Positions 1-8,281 of a DNA stretch of 64,000 nt are shown piece after piece. Origin of the DNA: Burkholderiales bacterium (GTDB lineage: Bacteria; Pseudomonadota; Gammaproteobacteria; Burkholderiales; Burkholderiaceae_D); assembly GCA_016196925.1 (NCBI GenBank), contig JACPWS010000023.1, positions 1-64,000 on the forward strand. The letters run 5' to 3'. Within the stretch, counting starts at the first letter, position 1. Each line of letters begins with the position of its first letter. Below the pieces are notes generated by a model. That model made no database searches. It was not told where the DNA came from and saw nothing but the letters and a program-made list of their open reading frames with translations. The translations under genes were made by a program, and so were the position numbers.

Positions 1-76
1 CAGTTGTTCTGGCGTAGAATTCATGTCGGGCAAAGTCCTGTTGGTGTTGACGAATGCGTTTCTTGATAACTCTCAT
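1..76 (-). CDS. 5' end of an unidentified protein, cut by the left edge
   Basis: Reading leftwards from the ATG at 74-76, an open frame continues to the window edge and encodes a basic then mixed-charge segment starting MRVIKKRIRQHQQDF. A GTG at 86-88 in the same frame is an alternative start. Neither has a convincing Shine-Dalgarno. The composition looks protein-like rather than random, but only about 25 codons are visible and I cannot name the family. It would be transcribed divergently from the genes that follow. Confidence 0.35.
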   Translation of the reverse strand, partial: MRVIKKRIRQHQQDFARHEFYARTT

Positions 77-208
77 TCTATCAATCACTTACGGCGATCT
101 TTGCCCTTTTTATGCAAAATTCAGGCTAGGTTGAATCAAATCAGCACATCCCTACCACTGCGGCGGACGCGCGCCGGGTCCCACTATAAATTGAGACAGG
201 AGAACACG

Positions 209-348
209 ATGCGCCATGCGATCATGGTTTTTTCTACGAGCGCTGGTTCACGCGTCCGTTTCCGCCGAAAGGCAGCAACATGAAGATGGAGATGAGCTTC
301 CTGTTGCGCGATTCGCTGCGCTTTCCCACCGATCAGGTCGGCGACTGA
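209..348 (+). pseudogene. Small ORF, apparently frameshifted in a T6 run
   Basis: A good ribosome site (CAGGAGA, 198-204) precedes ATG 209. This frame stops at 283, but at the run of six T (228-233) the next frame continues to TGA 346-348 with protein-like content (FYERWFTRPFPPKGSN, then a methionine-rich stretch). One extra T would join them into about 46 residues. It ends five bases before the DUF1045 gene, so the two may share a transcript. It could be a degraded gene, a sequencing error in the homopolymer, or a frameshifted small gene. No family recognised. Confidence 0.3.
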
Positions 349-352
349 GCGC

Positions 353-1063
353 ATGCCGCACATGCCGTCACAAACGCCACGATATGCCCTGTATTTCGCG
401 CCGGAAACCGGCAGCGCCTGGTGGATAGCCGGTTGCCGCTGGCTCGGGCGCGACCCGGCGACCATGCAAACGCTGGCGCAGCCGGCGCTGTCGGGAATAA
501 CGCCCGCTGTGCAACAGGCGCTGACGCGCCAGGCGCGCCGCTACGGTTTCCACGCCACCCTGAAGGCGCCGTTCCGCCTGGCGCCCGGCTGCAGCGCGGC
601 CGGACTGGAGCAGGCGCTGGCCGCCTTTTGCGCACGGCAAAGTCCGCTCAGCGTGCCGGCACCGCAAGTGCAGTGGATGGGACGCTTTCTGGCCCTGCGG
701 CCCGGTGCGGACAGCGCGGAGCTCGATGCGCTGGCGCAAGCCTGCGTCAGCGCTTTCGATCGCTTCCGGGCGCCGCCCGGCGCCGCCGAGCCGGCACGCC
801 GCCGCCAAGCCGCGCTCAGCCCGCGCCAGCAACAACTATTGCAACGCTGGGGCTACCCGTATACGGAAGAAGAATTCCGCTTTCACCTGACGCTGAGCGA
901 CCCGATACCGGAGCATTGCGCGGCCTGGCAGGCGGCGGCCAGCATGCATTTCCAGAGCGCGCCGGCCTTATCCGTGAGCGCCATCGCGCTGTTTTGCGAA
1001 GCGGCGCCCGGCGCCGATTTCCAATTGCTGCGGCAATTTCGCTTCGGTGAAACGAGCGCGTAA
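353..1063 (+). CDS. DUF1045 family protein (2H phosphoesterase-like)
   Basis: A 236-residue protein of the DUF1045 family, often annotated as a putative phosphonate-metabolism protein. It opens with the family-typical RYALYFAPE segment and carries the two HxTL motifs that define 2H phosphoesterases: HATL at 67-70 and HLTL at 178-181. These place the two catalytic histidines of an RNA-ligase/cyclic-phosphodiesterase-like fold. In other genomes the family often lies near phn genes. None are visible here, so the substrate is unknown. ATG 362 is an alternative start. Confidence 0.8.
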   Translation: MPHMPSQTPRYALYFAPETGSAWWIAGCRWLGRDPATMQTLAQPALSGITPAVQQALTRQARRYGFHATLKAPFRLAPGCSAAGLEQALAAFCARQSPLSVPAPQVQWMGRFLALRPGADSAELDALAQACVSAFDRFRAPPGAAEPARRRQAALSPRQQQLLQRWGYPYTEEEFRFHLTLSDPIPEHCAAWQAAASMHFQSAPALSVSAIALFCEAAPGADFQLLRQFRFGETSA

Positions 1064-1149
1064 ATATTGCGCTCACAAAAAAGTGTTGCCCAGCCGGTCT
1101 GCGCCCTACAATAAAGACAGGCCGCAGGCCGTTACCAGTGAGTGCCGCC

Positions 1150-1455
1150 ATGTCTGTCACTGCGCAAGAATTGCAAGACTTGATGAAGGAAGTCGAAAAC
1201 GAAGACCCGATAGACTTCGGCGACTTGCCTTTCGACGAAAACGAATTGCGCAGCCTGGTCGCCAATCATCTGTGCGAGATGGCGGCTGCGCTCGAGAATT
1301 TCAGCGAAGAAGACCGCCATCTGACCCTGCTGGCAGTCGCCGCCAAACTGGTGCTGGAAAATTTCGTGCTGCACGTGCAGTTATTGCGCCAGCACGGCAT
1401 TCCGCTCAGCAAAGAGGTCGATGCCTTGCTGCAAAACTTGCGCCATAAAAAGTAA
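1150..1455 (+). CDS. Small acidic conserved hypothetical protein
   Basis: A soluble helical protein of about 101 residues with an acidic N-terminal third (EDPIDFGDLPFDENEL) and a basic C-terminus (NLRHKK). A GTG at 1138 in the same frame is possible, but ATG 1150 looks more natural and follows AGTGAG. No domain is recognised and there is no signal peptide or membrane segment. It ends one base before the stop of the convergent binding-protein gene. A TTGCCC/TACAAT pair at 1086-1112 could be its promoter, although the 15-bp spacing is short. Confidence 0.6.
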   Translation: MSVTAQELQDLMKEVENEDPIDFGDLPFDENELRSLVANHLCEMAAALENFSEEDRHLTLLAVAAKLVLENFVLHVQLLRQHGIPLSKEVDALLQNLRHKK

Positions 1456-1456
1456 A

Positions 1457-2206
1457 TCAGACCGGTCCGTTTTTCACCGCTGGCCAGTGCGCGTAACGCG
1501 CCTCTATGCCGGCGGCGCTGCCGTCTTCTTGCATGCGCTTTAACGCCAGGTTCAGCTTGTGCACCGTTTCGTCCGCGATAGTGCGGTGGCAAGCCAGATA
1601 TAAATCGGTATGGCCGAACGTCAGTACCGGCTTGATGTGGGCGCTCAAGCCGACTTTCTCCAGCATGGCGCTGGCGCGCGGCCGCGACGATGCCCAATAA
1701 TTGATGCGGCCGGTCAGCAATTTTTTGGGGTTCGCCGCATCCTTAGTCGCGCTATCGACCTGAAAGCCCTGCGCGCTCAGCCACAGCGAAATCACATCTT
1801 GCCAATAACCGCCTATGATTTCCTGGCGCACATCGTCCAGCTTGGCCGGCGGCGGCGCAGGATTGTCGGCCCTGCTGTACAGCACCCAATCCATGGCCGC
1901 CACCGGGCCTATCCATTTGAATAAGGCTTCGCGCGCGGACGTGCGCGCGGTCGAGAACGCGCAATAGCCTTCCTGGGTCAGCGCCGACCGGTAGGCGCGC
2001 GCCCACGGGACGAGTTCCATATGCTGTGCGACGCCGGCGCGTCTGAACGCCAGTTCCAGCTTATCCGCCGCGCTGCCGGCGATTTTTCCATTCTGCAGCA
2101 TGTTATGCGGCGCATCGTCTTCGGTCAGCAATTCCAGCGCATAGGCAGCGGCTGCGGCTTGCCAGCAGAGGCAAGTCAGAAAAAATAGTCGCAGCAATCG
2201 ATGCAT
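1457..2206 (-). CDS. Periplasmic solute-binding protein (SBP_bac_3-like)
   Basis: A 249-residue exported protein with a classic signal peptide (hydrophobic LLRLFFLTCLCW, then AAAAAYA before the mature LELLTEDDAP). The mature part resembles family-3 extracellular solute-binding domains: an N-terminal lobe with a VPWARAYRSAL helix and a C-terminal lobe. No transporter permease or ATPase is nearby, so it may be an orphan sensor- or uptake-associated protein. ATG 2206 is chosen because it has a strong AGGAGG seven bases upstream; the frame stays open to 2272 but lacks such a site. A perfect palindrome overlaps its promoter region. Confidence 0.75.
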   Translation of the reverse strand: MHRLLRLFFLTCLCWQAAAAAYALELLTEDDAPHNMLQNGKIAGSAADKLELAFRRAGVAQHMELVPWARAYRSALTQEGYCAFSTARTSAREALFKWIGPVAAMDWVLYSRADNPAPPPAKLDDVRQEIIGGYWQDVISLWLSAQGFQVDSATKDAANPKKLLTGRINYWASSRPRASAMLEKVGLSAHIKPVLTFGHTDLYLACHRTIADETVHKLNLALKRMQEDGSAAGIEARYAHWPAVKNGPV

Positions 2207-2247
2207 GTTTCCTCCTGGGCAAAAAAAACGTCGGCGTCGGGCAGTAT

Positions 2248-2297
2248 AGTCTGTACGGCGCATTATTGCCACACGGCAATAATGCGCCGTACAGACT
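2248..2297. repeat. Perfect 23-bp inverted repeat with 4-base loop
   Basis: The arms 2248-2270 and 2275-2297 are exact reverse complements separated by ACAC. The repeat lies 42 bp upstream of the binding-protein start. On the minus strand a TATACT (2243-2248) follows directly, so the palindrome covers where the -35 and spacer of that promoter would be. No T-tract follows on either strand, so it is not a typical intrinsic terminator. It could be an operator, a cruciform or a small non-autonomous element. Confidence 0.85.
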
Positions 2298-2344
2298 GGA
2301 CGATGGATTTTGGCAACTATTCAGCCGGAGATGAAAACCCTTAG

Positions 2345-2385
2345 CCGCAGAGGATACAAAAAGCTTTTCTCTGCGTCCTCTGCGC
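2345..2385. repeat. Short inverted repeat with CGCAGAGGA / TCCTCTGCG arms
   Basis: In the 272-bp gap before the sensor kinase, CGCAGAGGA (2346-2354) is repeated inverted at 2376-2384, with AAAAGCTTTT in the loop. Sequences of this CGCAGAGGA type are widespread intergenic repeats in proteobacteria. No gene is seen in 2298-2569; the frame open there (2310-2579) shows no coding character. Confidence 0.5.
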
Positions 2386-2569
2386 TTAGCGTTTTTGCGC
2401 CATCAACGGCAGTGCTTCCAGGATGGCTGAACAGTTACGAATTTTGTTCCACTTTCGGCGGTGTATCGTGCACAATTGGCATGAGCTCATTTCCATCGGG
2501 AGGCGACGCCGGCATGAGACCCTCAGGATTACACCCTAGCGCAGTCCCAGTCAGGCAGGGCGCGCAGCC

Positions 2570-4360
2570 ATGCAACTGAAGTTACGCGCATCCATCGTGC
2601 TGGCGGTCGTGATCGGTTTGTTGATACCGGTCACGGCCAGCAGCCTGTTTACCCTCGGCCAGCGCGAACAGGCGCTGGCGCAGCGGCTGGTTTCCGATCA
2701 CCGGCGTTTGACCGAAATCCTGACCCTGGGCATGCAGGAACCGCTGTGGAACCTGAGCCAGGATGTCGGCCGCCCGCTGTTTGCATCGCTGCTCAGCGAC
2801 GAAAGGGTCACGCTGCTGACCGTACGCGACAAGAAATTCGGCGTCTTCCTGGAGGAACGCCATGCTGAGCGCCGCAAGGGCCGCCAATTCCAGATGGAGC
2901 GCGATGTCGTCTATAACGGCGAAGTGATCGGCCACGTCGCTACAGAGATGGACAGCAGCCAGCTCGATGCGGAAATCGAGCACAACCGCAGCGCTTTCGC
3001 GTTGACCGTGGCCGAGCAATTGCTGCTCAGCCTGGTGTTGATCGTGGCCTTGTTGCAAGTCCGTTTGCTGGCGCCGATACGGCGCCTGATGCAGGAATCG
3101 CAAAAGCTGGCGCAACGTCAGCTCGATCAGGCTTTCGTCTGGCGCCGCAAGGATGAACTGGGCAGCCTGGGCGACAGCCTGGAAAGCACGCGCCTGGCCC
3201 TGCGGGCCTTGTTCGAGGAAATCGAAGCCAAGAACCGCGCGCTGGAACAGGATATACAAAGGCGCGCGCTGACGGAAAAGGAATTGCAGCGCCATCGCGA
3301 GCATCTGGAAGAACTGGTGCGCGAGCGCACCGCCGAACTGACCGTGGCGAAAGACCGCGCCGAAGTCGCCAACCACGCCAAGAGTACGTTTTTGGCCAGC
3401 ATGAGCCACGAATTGCGCACCCCGCTGAACGCCGTGCTCGGCTATGCGCAGTTGCTGCAACGCGACAAAAACCTCAACGCAAGGCAGCACGCCAGCCTCA
3501 CCACGATACAACTGAGCGGCGAGCATTTGCTGACCCTGATTACCGATTTGCTCGACCTGTCCAAGATAGAAGCGGGCAAGTTCGAGCTGTATCGCAAGCC
3601 GGTCAAGCTGCCGGCCTTCTTGCAAGTCATCGTCGACATCATCCGGGTGCGGGCCGAACAGAAAGGCCTGATCTTTTCCTACGAACCGGAGCCCGGACTG
3701 CCGCCGGCGGCGCTGCTCGATGAAAAACGCCTGCGCCAGGTATTGCTGAATCTGCTCGGCAATGCGGTCAAATTTACCGATCGCGGCCAGGTCAGCCTGA
3801 ACGTACAGACCTTGCCGCAAGACGCCGGCCACTGCCGCGTGCGTTTTTGCGTCAGCGATACCGGCATAGGCATAGAACAGGCGCAACTGCAAACTATCTT
3901 CCAGCCTTTCGAGCAAGCCGGCGACATCCAGCGCCGCTTTGGCGGCACCGGGCTGGGCTTGTCGATCAGCCGCAAGCTGATCGAGCTGATGCACAGCGAT
4001 ATCCGGGTCGAAAGCCGGGTCGGGACCGGCAGCCGTTTCAGTTTCGAATTGCTGCTGGAGCTGGCGCCGGCCGCCGGCAGCGCAGCGGCGCCGGAACGCG
4101 ATCATATCGCCGCAGCGGCCGGAACGCCCGGCGACAGCACGACGCTGCGCGTCCCGGCCGGGGAAGAAATGCAGAGCTTGCACCAGCTGGCGCTGGCGGG
4201 CAATATGCGCGATATCCGTCACTATGCCGCCCGGCTGATCGCGCTGGACGCCGGCTATCGACCGTTCGCCGAAAAACTGCAAGAATTAGCGCTGGCCTAT
4301 CAATCCCGGGCCATCGTCCAGCTGGTAGAGCAAACCATGGAGCGCACCCAGTCACCATGA
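2570..4360 (+). CDS. Membrane sensor histidine kinase
   Basis: A 596-residue sensor kinase. TM1 lies about 7-28, followed by a periplasmic sensing segment (about 30-142), TM2 (about 146-166), a HAMP-like linker with a long coiled coil (about 168-265), HisKA with phospho-acceptor His280 (SHELRTP) and HATPase_c with N box (NLLGNAVKF), G1 (DTGIGIEQ) and G2 (GGTGLGLSI). A C-terminal helical tail of about 70 residues follows the catalytic domain. There is no receiver domain. The stop overlaps the start of the next kinase (ATGA), so the two are translationally coupled and probably form one phosphorelay. The signal is unknown. Confidence 0.88.
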   Translation: MQLKLRASIVLAVVIGLLIPVTASSLFTLGQREQALAQRLVSDHRRLTEILTLGMQEPLWNLSQDVGRPLFASLLSDERVTLLTVRDKKFGVFLEERHAERRKGRQFQMERDVVYNGEVIGHVATEMDSSQLDAEIEHNRSAFALTVAEQLLLSLVLIVALLQVRLLAPIRRLMQESQKLAQRQLDQAFVWRRKDELGSLGDSLESTRLALRALFEEIEAKNRALEQDIQRRALTEKELQRHREHLEELVRERTAELTVAKDRAEVANHAKSTFLASMSHELRTPLNAVLGYAQLLQRDKNLNARQHASLTTIQLSGEHLLTLITDLLDLSKIEAGKFELYRKPVKLPAFLQVIVDIIRVRAEQKGLIFSYEPEPGLPPAALLDEKRLRQVLLNLLGNAVKFTDRGQVSLNVQTLPQDAGHCRVRFCVSDTGIGIEQAQLQTIFQPFEQAGDIQRRFGGTGLGLSISRKLIELMHSDIRVESRVGTGSRFSFELLLELAPAAGSAAAPERDHIAAAAGTPGDSTTLRVPAGEEMQSLHQLALAGNMRDIRHYAARLIALDAGYRPFAEKLQELALAYQSRAIVQLVEQTMERTQSP

Positions 4361-5679
4361 ATACGATCGCCGTCCCCCATACGCAAAAGCCGACCATCCT
4401 GATCGTCGACGACACGCCGGCCAATATCGGCGTGCTGGTCGACTATCTGGAAGAACACGATTTCCGCATCGTGGTGGCCCAGGATGGAGAAGAAGCGCTG
4501 CAGCGCGCCCAATTCGCCAAACCGGATCTGATCTTGCTGGACGTCATGATGCCGGGCATCGACGGTTTTGAAACTTGCCGCCGCCTGAAGGCGCACACCG
4601 AGGCGCGCGACACCCCGGTCATTTTCATGACGGCACTGACCGAAACCGGCGACAAGCTGACCGGTTTCGAAGTCGGCGCGGTCGACTATGTGAGCAAACC
4701 GTTCCAGATCGAGGAAGTGCTGGCGCGCATCAATACCCATCTGGCCTTGCGCCTGATGCAAAGGCAACTGCAAGCCAAGAATCAGCAATTGCAACAGGAA
4801 ATCGCGGTGCGCCAGACGGCCGAGCAATCGCTGCTGGAGAGTTACGCGCAATTAAAAACCAGCAAGCAAAAACAGGAAGAACTGCATCAGCAATTATTGC
4901 AAGCGGAAAAAATGGCGTCCATAGGCCAGCTGGCGGCCGGCGTCGCCCATGAAATCAACAACCCTATCGCGTTCGTGAATTCCAACCTGAATACCATGCA
5001 CGACTATATGAACGATCTGCTGGAATTGATCGCCGTGTATGAGCGTGCGGAAAGCGGCTTAGCGCAGCAGCCCGCGCTGCTGGAAACAATACAAACGACA
5101 CGCGACAAGCTCGATCTGCCGTTCGTGCGCAGCGACCTGGCCAACCTGATGCAAGAGTCGCTGGACGGGGTGCAGAGGGTGCGCCGCATCGTACAGGATT
5201 TGCGCGATTTTTCGCATGCCGGAGAAGTGCAGCGGCTATCGAGCGATCTGCATCAGGGTCTCGACAGCACGCTGAACATCGTCTGGAACGAACTCAAGCA
5301 CAAGGCGAAAGTCAGCAAGGAATATGGCGCGCTACCGGATATCGTGTGCGTGCCGGCGCAGTTGAACCAGGTATTCATGAACTTGCTGATCAATGCCTCG
5401 CACGCGGTCGGCCAGGACGGCGTCATCAGCATACGCACCGGGCGCAGCGAGTCCGAAGGCTGGATAGAAATTGCCGATAACGGCGCCGGCATCGCACCGG
5501 AAAACATGCAGCGCATTTTCGAACCGTTCTTCACCACCAAGCCGGTCGGCCAGGGCACCGGCCTCGGGCTGTCGCTGTCCTACGGCATCATCCAGCAACA
5601 CGGCGGCCGGATAGAAGTCGAGAGCGCGGTCGGCGCCGGCACCACGTTCCGCATCTGGCTGCCGATCACGCAGGCATAG
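4357..5679 (+). CDS. Response regulator-histidine kinase hybrid
   Basis: A 440-residue soluble hybrid. The N-terminal receiver has the acidic pair VDD, phospho-acceptor Asp62 (LLDVMMPG) and Lys114 (SKPF). A coiled coil (about 130-185) leads to a HisKA domain with His198 in HEINNP and a HATPase_c domain (DNGAGI, GTGLGLSLSYGI). There is no membrane segment and no DNA-binding output. ATG 4357 overlaps the upstream kinase stop by four bases, so the receiver is the likely acceptor for that kinase. The output of the pair must lie elsewhere, or the kinase half signals onward. A much longer upstream-open frame exists but is a shadow. Confidence 0.88.
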   Translation: MNTIAVPHTQKPTILIVDDTPANIGVLVDYLEEHDFRIVVAQDGEEALQRAQFAKPDLILLDVMMPGIDGFETCRRLKAHTEARDTPVIFMTALTETGDKLTGFEVGAVDYVSKPFQIEEVLARINTHLALRLMQRQLQAKNQQLQQEIAVRQTAEQSLLESYAQLKTSKQKQEELHQQLLQAEKMASIGQLAAGVAHEINNPIAFVNSNLNTMHDYMNDLLELIAVYERAESGLAQQPALLETIQTTRDKLDLPFVRSDLANLMQESLDGVQRVRRIVQDLRDFSHAGEVQRLSSDLHQGLDSTLNIVWNELKHKAKVSKEYGALPDIVCVPAQLNQVFMNLLINASHAVGQDGVISIRTGRSESEGWIEIADNGAGIAPENMQRIFEPFFTTKPVGQGTGLGLSLSYGIIQQHGGRIEVESAVGAGTTFRIWLPITQA

Positions 5680-5842
5680 TTCCCGGCCGCAACGGAGATC
5701 GGCGACAGCGCGCGAAACAGACGGCAATGAAGCGGCGCGCCGCCCTGGCCGGCGCTCCTGCCTGGAAGCAGCCGGCGTCGAAACTGCAGCCGACGCATAA
5801 GCTGCTATGCTTTTGCCGACCAAAAACAATCGGGTTTATTCT

Positions 5843-6301
5843 ATGCGCCTACATTTTTCCGCCATCGTCATCGCATGCTGCTATCTGGGCCCGGCCCGCG
5901 CCGCCGCTACGCCGCCCAGGCCGGACATGGCCGGACCGCGGCATCCCGGCACACATGCTCCGCTGTCAGCGCCGCGCCCGCCGAAACCGATACCGGATGC
6001 GGAGCCGGGCGTGACGCAATGGCTGCGCACTGCCTTGCTCAGCTACGCCGACGGCAGCGTCGCCATCGACGGCTACACGGAAAAAGCGCGCGCCCTGCAT
6101 ACGCCGGAACGCGTGCAAAGCGGCGCGGCAGAATTGCGCGCCTACGGCTTGCTGGGCGAACTGCAATTGCTGGAACGCAGCGTCGATGGCGAAAACCGCC
6201 AGTACCGCTATCGCGCCCGCTATCGCAAGCAATGCGTGCTGGTCGACATCATTTTCAATAAAGCCGACAAGATCGATTACCTGCGATGGACGCCAGAGTG
6301 A
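5843..6301 (+). CDS. Putative secreted protein, unknown function
   Basis: A 152-residue protein with an N-terminal signal peptide (MRLHFSAIVIACCYLGPARA), a proline-rich linker (about 22-50) and a small C-terminal domain of mixed alpha/beta character ending DYLRWTPE. ATG 5843 puts the signal peptide at the N-terminus; the frame opens at 5807. No strong ribosome site is visible. Family not recognised. The next gene is convergent. Confidence 0.55.
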   Translation: MRLHFSAIVIACCYLGPARAAATPPRPDMAGPRHPGTHAPLSAPRPPKPIPDAEPGVTQWLRTALLSYADGSVAIDGYTEKARALHTPERVQSGAAELRAYGLLGELQLLERSVDGENRQYRYRARYRKQCVLVDIIFNKADKIDYLRWTPE

Positions 6302-6376
6302 GCGGCGGCCTGCCGCCCTAACATCGAAGCTCGCTTACGCACGGCGAAAATCCGAGCTTGGATTAAGCGATTTATA

Positions 6377-6475
6377 GAGTCGGCAAATAAATAGATGGAG
6401 CCGACTCCCCTCACCCCGGCCCGCTCGCGGGTGAGAACAGCGACAAGAAAAATGAAACTAATTTCGTGCCGACTC
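6377..6475. repeat. Intergenic GAGTCGGC repeats around a CCTCACCCC element
   Basis: GAGTCGGC at 6377-6384 is repeated inverted at 6400-6407 and again at 6468-6475, where it overlaps the stop of the CoA-transferase gene. Between the last two lies CTCACCCC...GGGTGAG, which resembles a common proteobacterial intergenic repeat. It may form a hairpin between the two convergent genes. There is no T-tract typical of a terminator. Confidence 0.35.
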
Positions 6476-7898
6476 AATAATACGTAGCCGGCCCGGTATT
6501 TTCGCCGGTCTGCCAGACGGCGGCATGCTGGCCAGGGCGGGCCGGCGCCAGCGCGAAATACGGCGCCGTGTCCGACATTGTTTCGGCCGGCGCGACGGCA
6601 CTGATCTGACCGTAGGCGCTCGGCGTCGCTTGCAGGCTGGCCGCTATTTCAGCCGCGCTCAATTCCGCCGCATCGTCTTGCCAGCCGCGCCGCGCCATGC
6701 TTTGCAGCCAGTGCCCGGTTTGCGCCAGCGACACCCTTACCCGCCAGCTGCCGCCCTCAATCGCACGGCGCTGCAGCGCGACCATGGCGGCGAACGCGGC
6801 CAGATAGCCAGTCGCATGATCGAGCGCCTGGCACGGCAATTTGCCGGGGCTATCCAGCCCGGCCGCCACCCCTTCTTCATAGGCGACGCCGGTGGCCGAT
6901 TGCACCAGGCTGTCGAAACCGCGCCGCGCCGCCCACGGCCCGCGATGGCTATAGGCCGACAGGCTGACGTGGATAAGGCCGGGGCGCAAGGCGCAACATT
7001 CTTCGGCGGAAAAACCGTGCCGCGCCAGCGCGCCGGGACGGTAGGCCTGCAAGAACACATCGGCGCCGCGCACCAGTGTCCGCATTTGCTCGCGCTGTTG
7101 CGACGAGCGCAAATCGAGCTGGGCCGAGCGCTTGCCGCGTCCGGTATCGATCACCAGCGCCGGTATATTCGGCAGATGGGCGGCGCCTAGCGCCAGCACC
7201 TCGGCCCCGTGTTGCGCCAGCGTGCGCGCCGCCACCGGCGCCGCGATCACGCGCGACAGATCGAGCACCCGCACGCCGCACAGGGGCCGCCCGCTTGACA
7301 AGGGCGGCAACGGCTGGGGCGGCGCCTCGCCGATTTTTTCGATTTCAAACAAGGGCAAAGCGGCGATTGCGGCCGCTTGCGGATGCGCCTGCCATTCCTG
7401 CGGCGTGCGTATCATGGCGGCGCACATGCCTGCGTCCGCCAGGCGGTTTTCCAATTCCTGCGCCTGCCAGCCGTCTATCGCCTGCGCCACCGCCGCGCGC
7501 GTATAGTCGCATCGCAGCACGCGCAACACGCCGTCGCGGTGATGCGGGAAATTCGTATGCAGTTGTATCCAGCGCCCGTCGCTGCATTGGTAATAGCCGG
7601 CAATCGGACTCCAGGGATCGGCCGGCGGCTGGCCGTCGATGCGCAGATAGCGCTCGCTGCGGAACAGCGCCAGCGCATGACGCTGCTCCACCTCCACTTG
7701 CTGCAGGCGCCCGCTGCGCGCTTGCCAGATTTGCGCCGCCATCAAGGCTTGCGCCGCGATGCTGGCCGAGGCGACGGCCCCGACCTGATGCACAGACGGC
7801 AATTGCGCGCTGCTGCCGCTGTAGCGCACATGCTGCAGATATTCCGGCGCGCAGCCGGCCAGTTGCCATAAAGATCGCAAAGTTTTTTCTGCTGGCAT
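6474..7898 (-). CDS. Class III (CaiB/BaiF-type) CoA-transferase, rearranged domain order
   Basis: A 474-residue protein of the CaiB/BaiF/formyl-CoA-transferase family. The usual N-terminal Rossmann start (GVRVLDLSRVIAAP) appears only at residue 208. The catalytic aspartate motif LDHATGY is at 359-365 (Asp360), and the substrate-contacting GFDSLVQ at 328-334. The first 200 residues instead resemble the part that normally follows the catalytic aspartate (helix, then small domain with YYQCSDGRWIQL and EWQAHPQA). The order is therefore permuted or a duplicated-half fusion. Start 7898 has AAAGGAG. The acyl-CoA substrate is unknown and no partner genes are adjacent. Confidence 0.8.
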   Translation of the reverse strand: MPAEKTLRSLWQLAGCAPEYLQHVRYSGSSAQLPSVHQVGAVASASIAAQALMAAQIWQARSGRLQQVEVEQRHALALFRSERYLRIDGQPPADPWSPIAGYYQCSDGRWIQLHTNFPHHRDGVLRVLRCDYTRAAVAQAIDGWQAQELENRLADAGMCAAMIRTPQEWQAHPQAAAIAALPLFEIEKIGEAPPQPLPPLSSGRPLCGVRVLDLSRVIAAPVAARTLAQHGAEVLALGAAHLPNIPALVIDTGRGKRSAQLDLRSSQQREQMRTLVRGADVFLQAYRPGALARHGFSAEECCALRPGLIHVSLSAYSHRGPWAARRGFDSLVQSATGVAYEEGVAAGLDSPGKLPCQALDHATGYLAAFAAMVALQRRAIEGGSWRVRVSLAQTGHWLQSMARRGWQDDAAELSAAEIAASLQATPSAYGQISAVAPAETMSDTAPYFALAPARPGQHAAVWQTGENTGPATYY

Positions 7899-8000
7899 AC
7901 AGACTCCTTTATTCCAAGTAAGGGGGGCGCCACCATGCTAGCAGCCTGTCGGACTTAGGATGCGTCGGCTGCAAAATCACCTGGGCGGTCCATATTTCGC

Positions 8001-8042
8001 CTATTTTTTGGTCAATATGCCCGATATTGACGCAAAAAATAG
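8001..8042. repeat. AT-rich inverted repeat upstream of the cold-shock gene
   Basis: CTATTTTTTG-GTCAATAT (8001-8018) pairs with ATATTGAC-GCAAAAAATAG (8024-8042) with a single bulged base and a five-base loop. It lies about 80 bp upstream of the proposed csp promoter. The symmetry is suitable for a dimeric regulator. It is unlikely to be a terminator of either neighbour, because both are transcribed away from it. Confidence 0.7.
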
Positions 8043-8095
8043 TCAAAATCTGTCCTCGCCCAGCTGATTTTTCGCTTCCCGATAGGAAAATAAAA

Positions 8096-8125
8096 TTAGG
8101 TAAATCCGCTTTATGTGTGTATATT
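8096..8125 (+). promoter_or_regulatory. Possible promoter for csp with a ~150-nt leader
   Basis: TATATT at 8120-8125 is preceded by TGTG (extended -10 character), with a weak TTAGGT at 8096-8101. Transcription from here would give a leader of about 150 bases, the length usual for cold-shock genes whose long 5' UTR is temperature-responsive. The leader ends in a good ribosome site (GAAGGAAATAAC) before ATG 8282. Confidence 0.35.
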
Positions 8126-8281
8126 GCGCCCTGTACTTGCATCAAGTCGTAATTTGTTGGTCCCAATTCCGCATGGCTGTTTCCTCTTAGTCGTTCTGTT
8201 TTTTTTCCTCCGGTTTCATCTCTTGGTTTCAAGTGCCCTCACAGGCAATGTCGCCTATTTTTTAAAATTGAAGGAAATAAC

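Larger units (their letters stand above)
7899..8281. other. Intergenic region: divergent promoters and cold-shock leader
   Basis: This 383-bp AT-rich stretch separates the CoA-transferase (minus) from the cold-shock gene (plus). From left to right it holds a motif also found before dapF (7944-7962, minus orientation, CCTAAGTCCGACAGGCT), a long AT-rich inverted repeat (8001-8042), a possible promoter near 8120, and about 150 bases of pyrimidine-rich leader before the csp start. The frame at 7909-8232 on the minus strand has no coding character. Confidence 0.5.

Noticed and set aside
23-283. An 86-codon plus-strand frame starting at 23
   Set aside because: No ribosome site at 23. The minus strand has a better coding look over 1-76, and only the last part (from 209) has a good start.
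2582-4282. A 566-codon minus-strand frame opposite the sensor kinase
   Set aside because: The plus strand has full HAMP, HisKA and HATPase motifs; the minus translation is low-complexity Gln/Leu/Ala.
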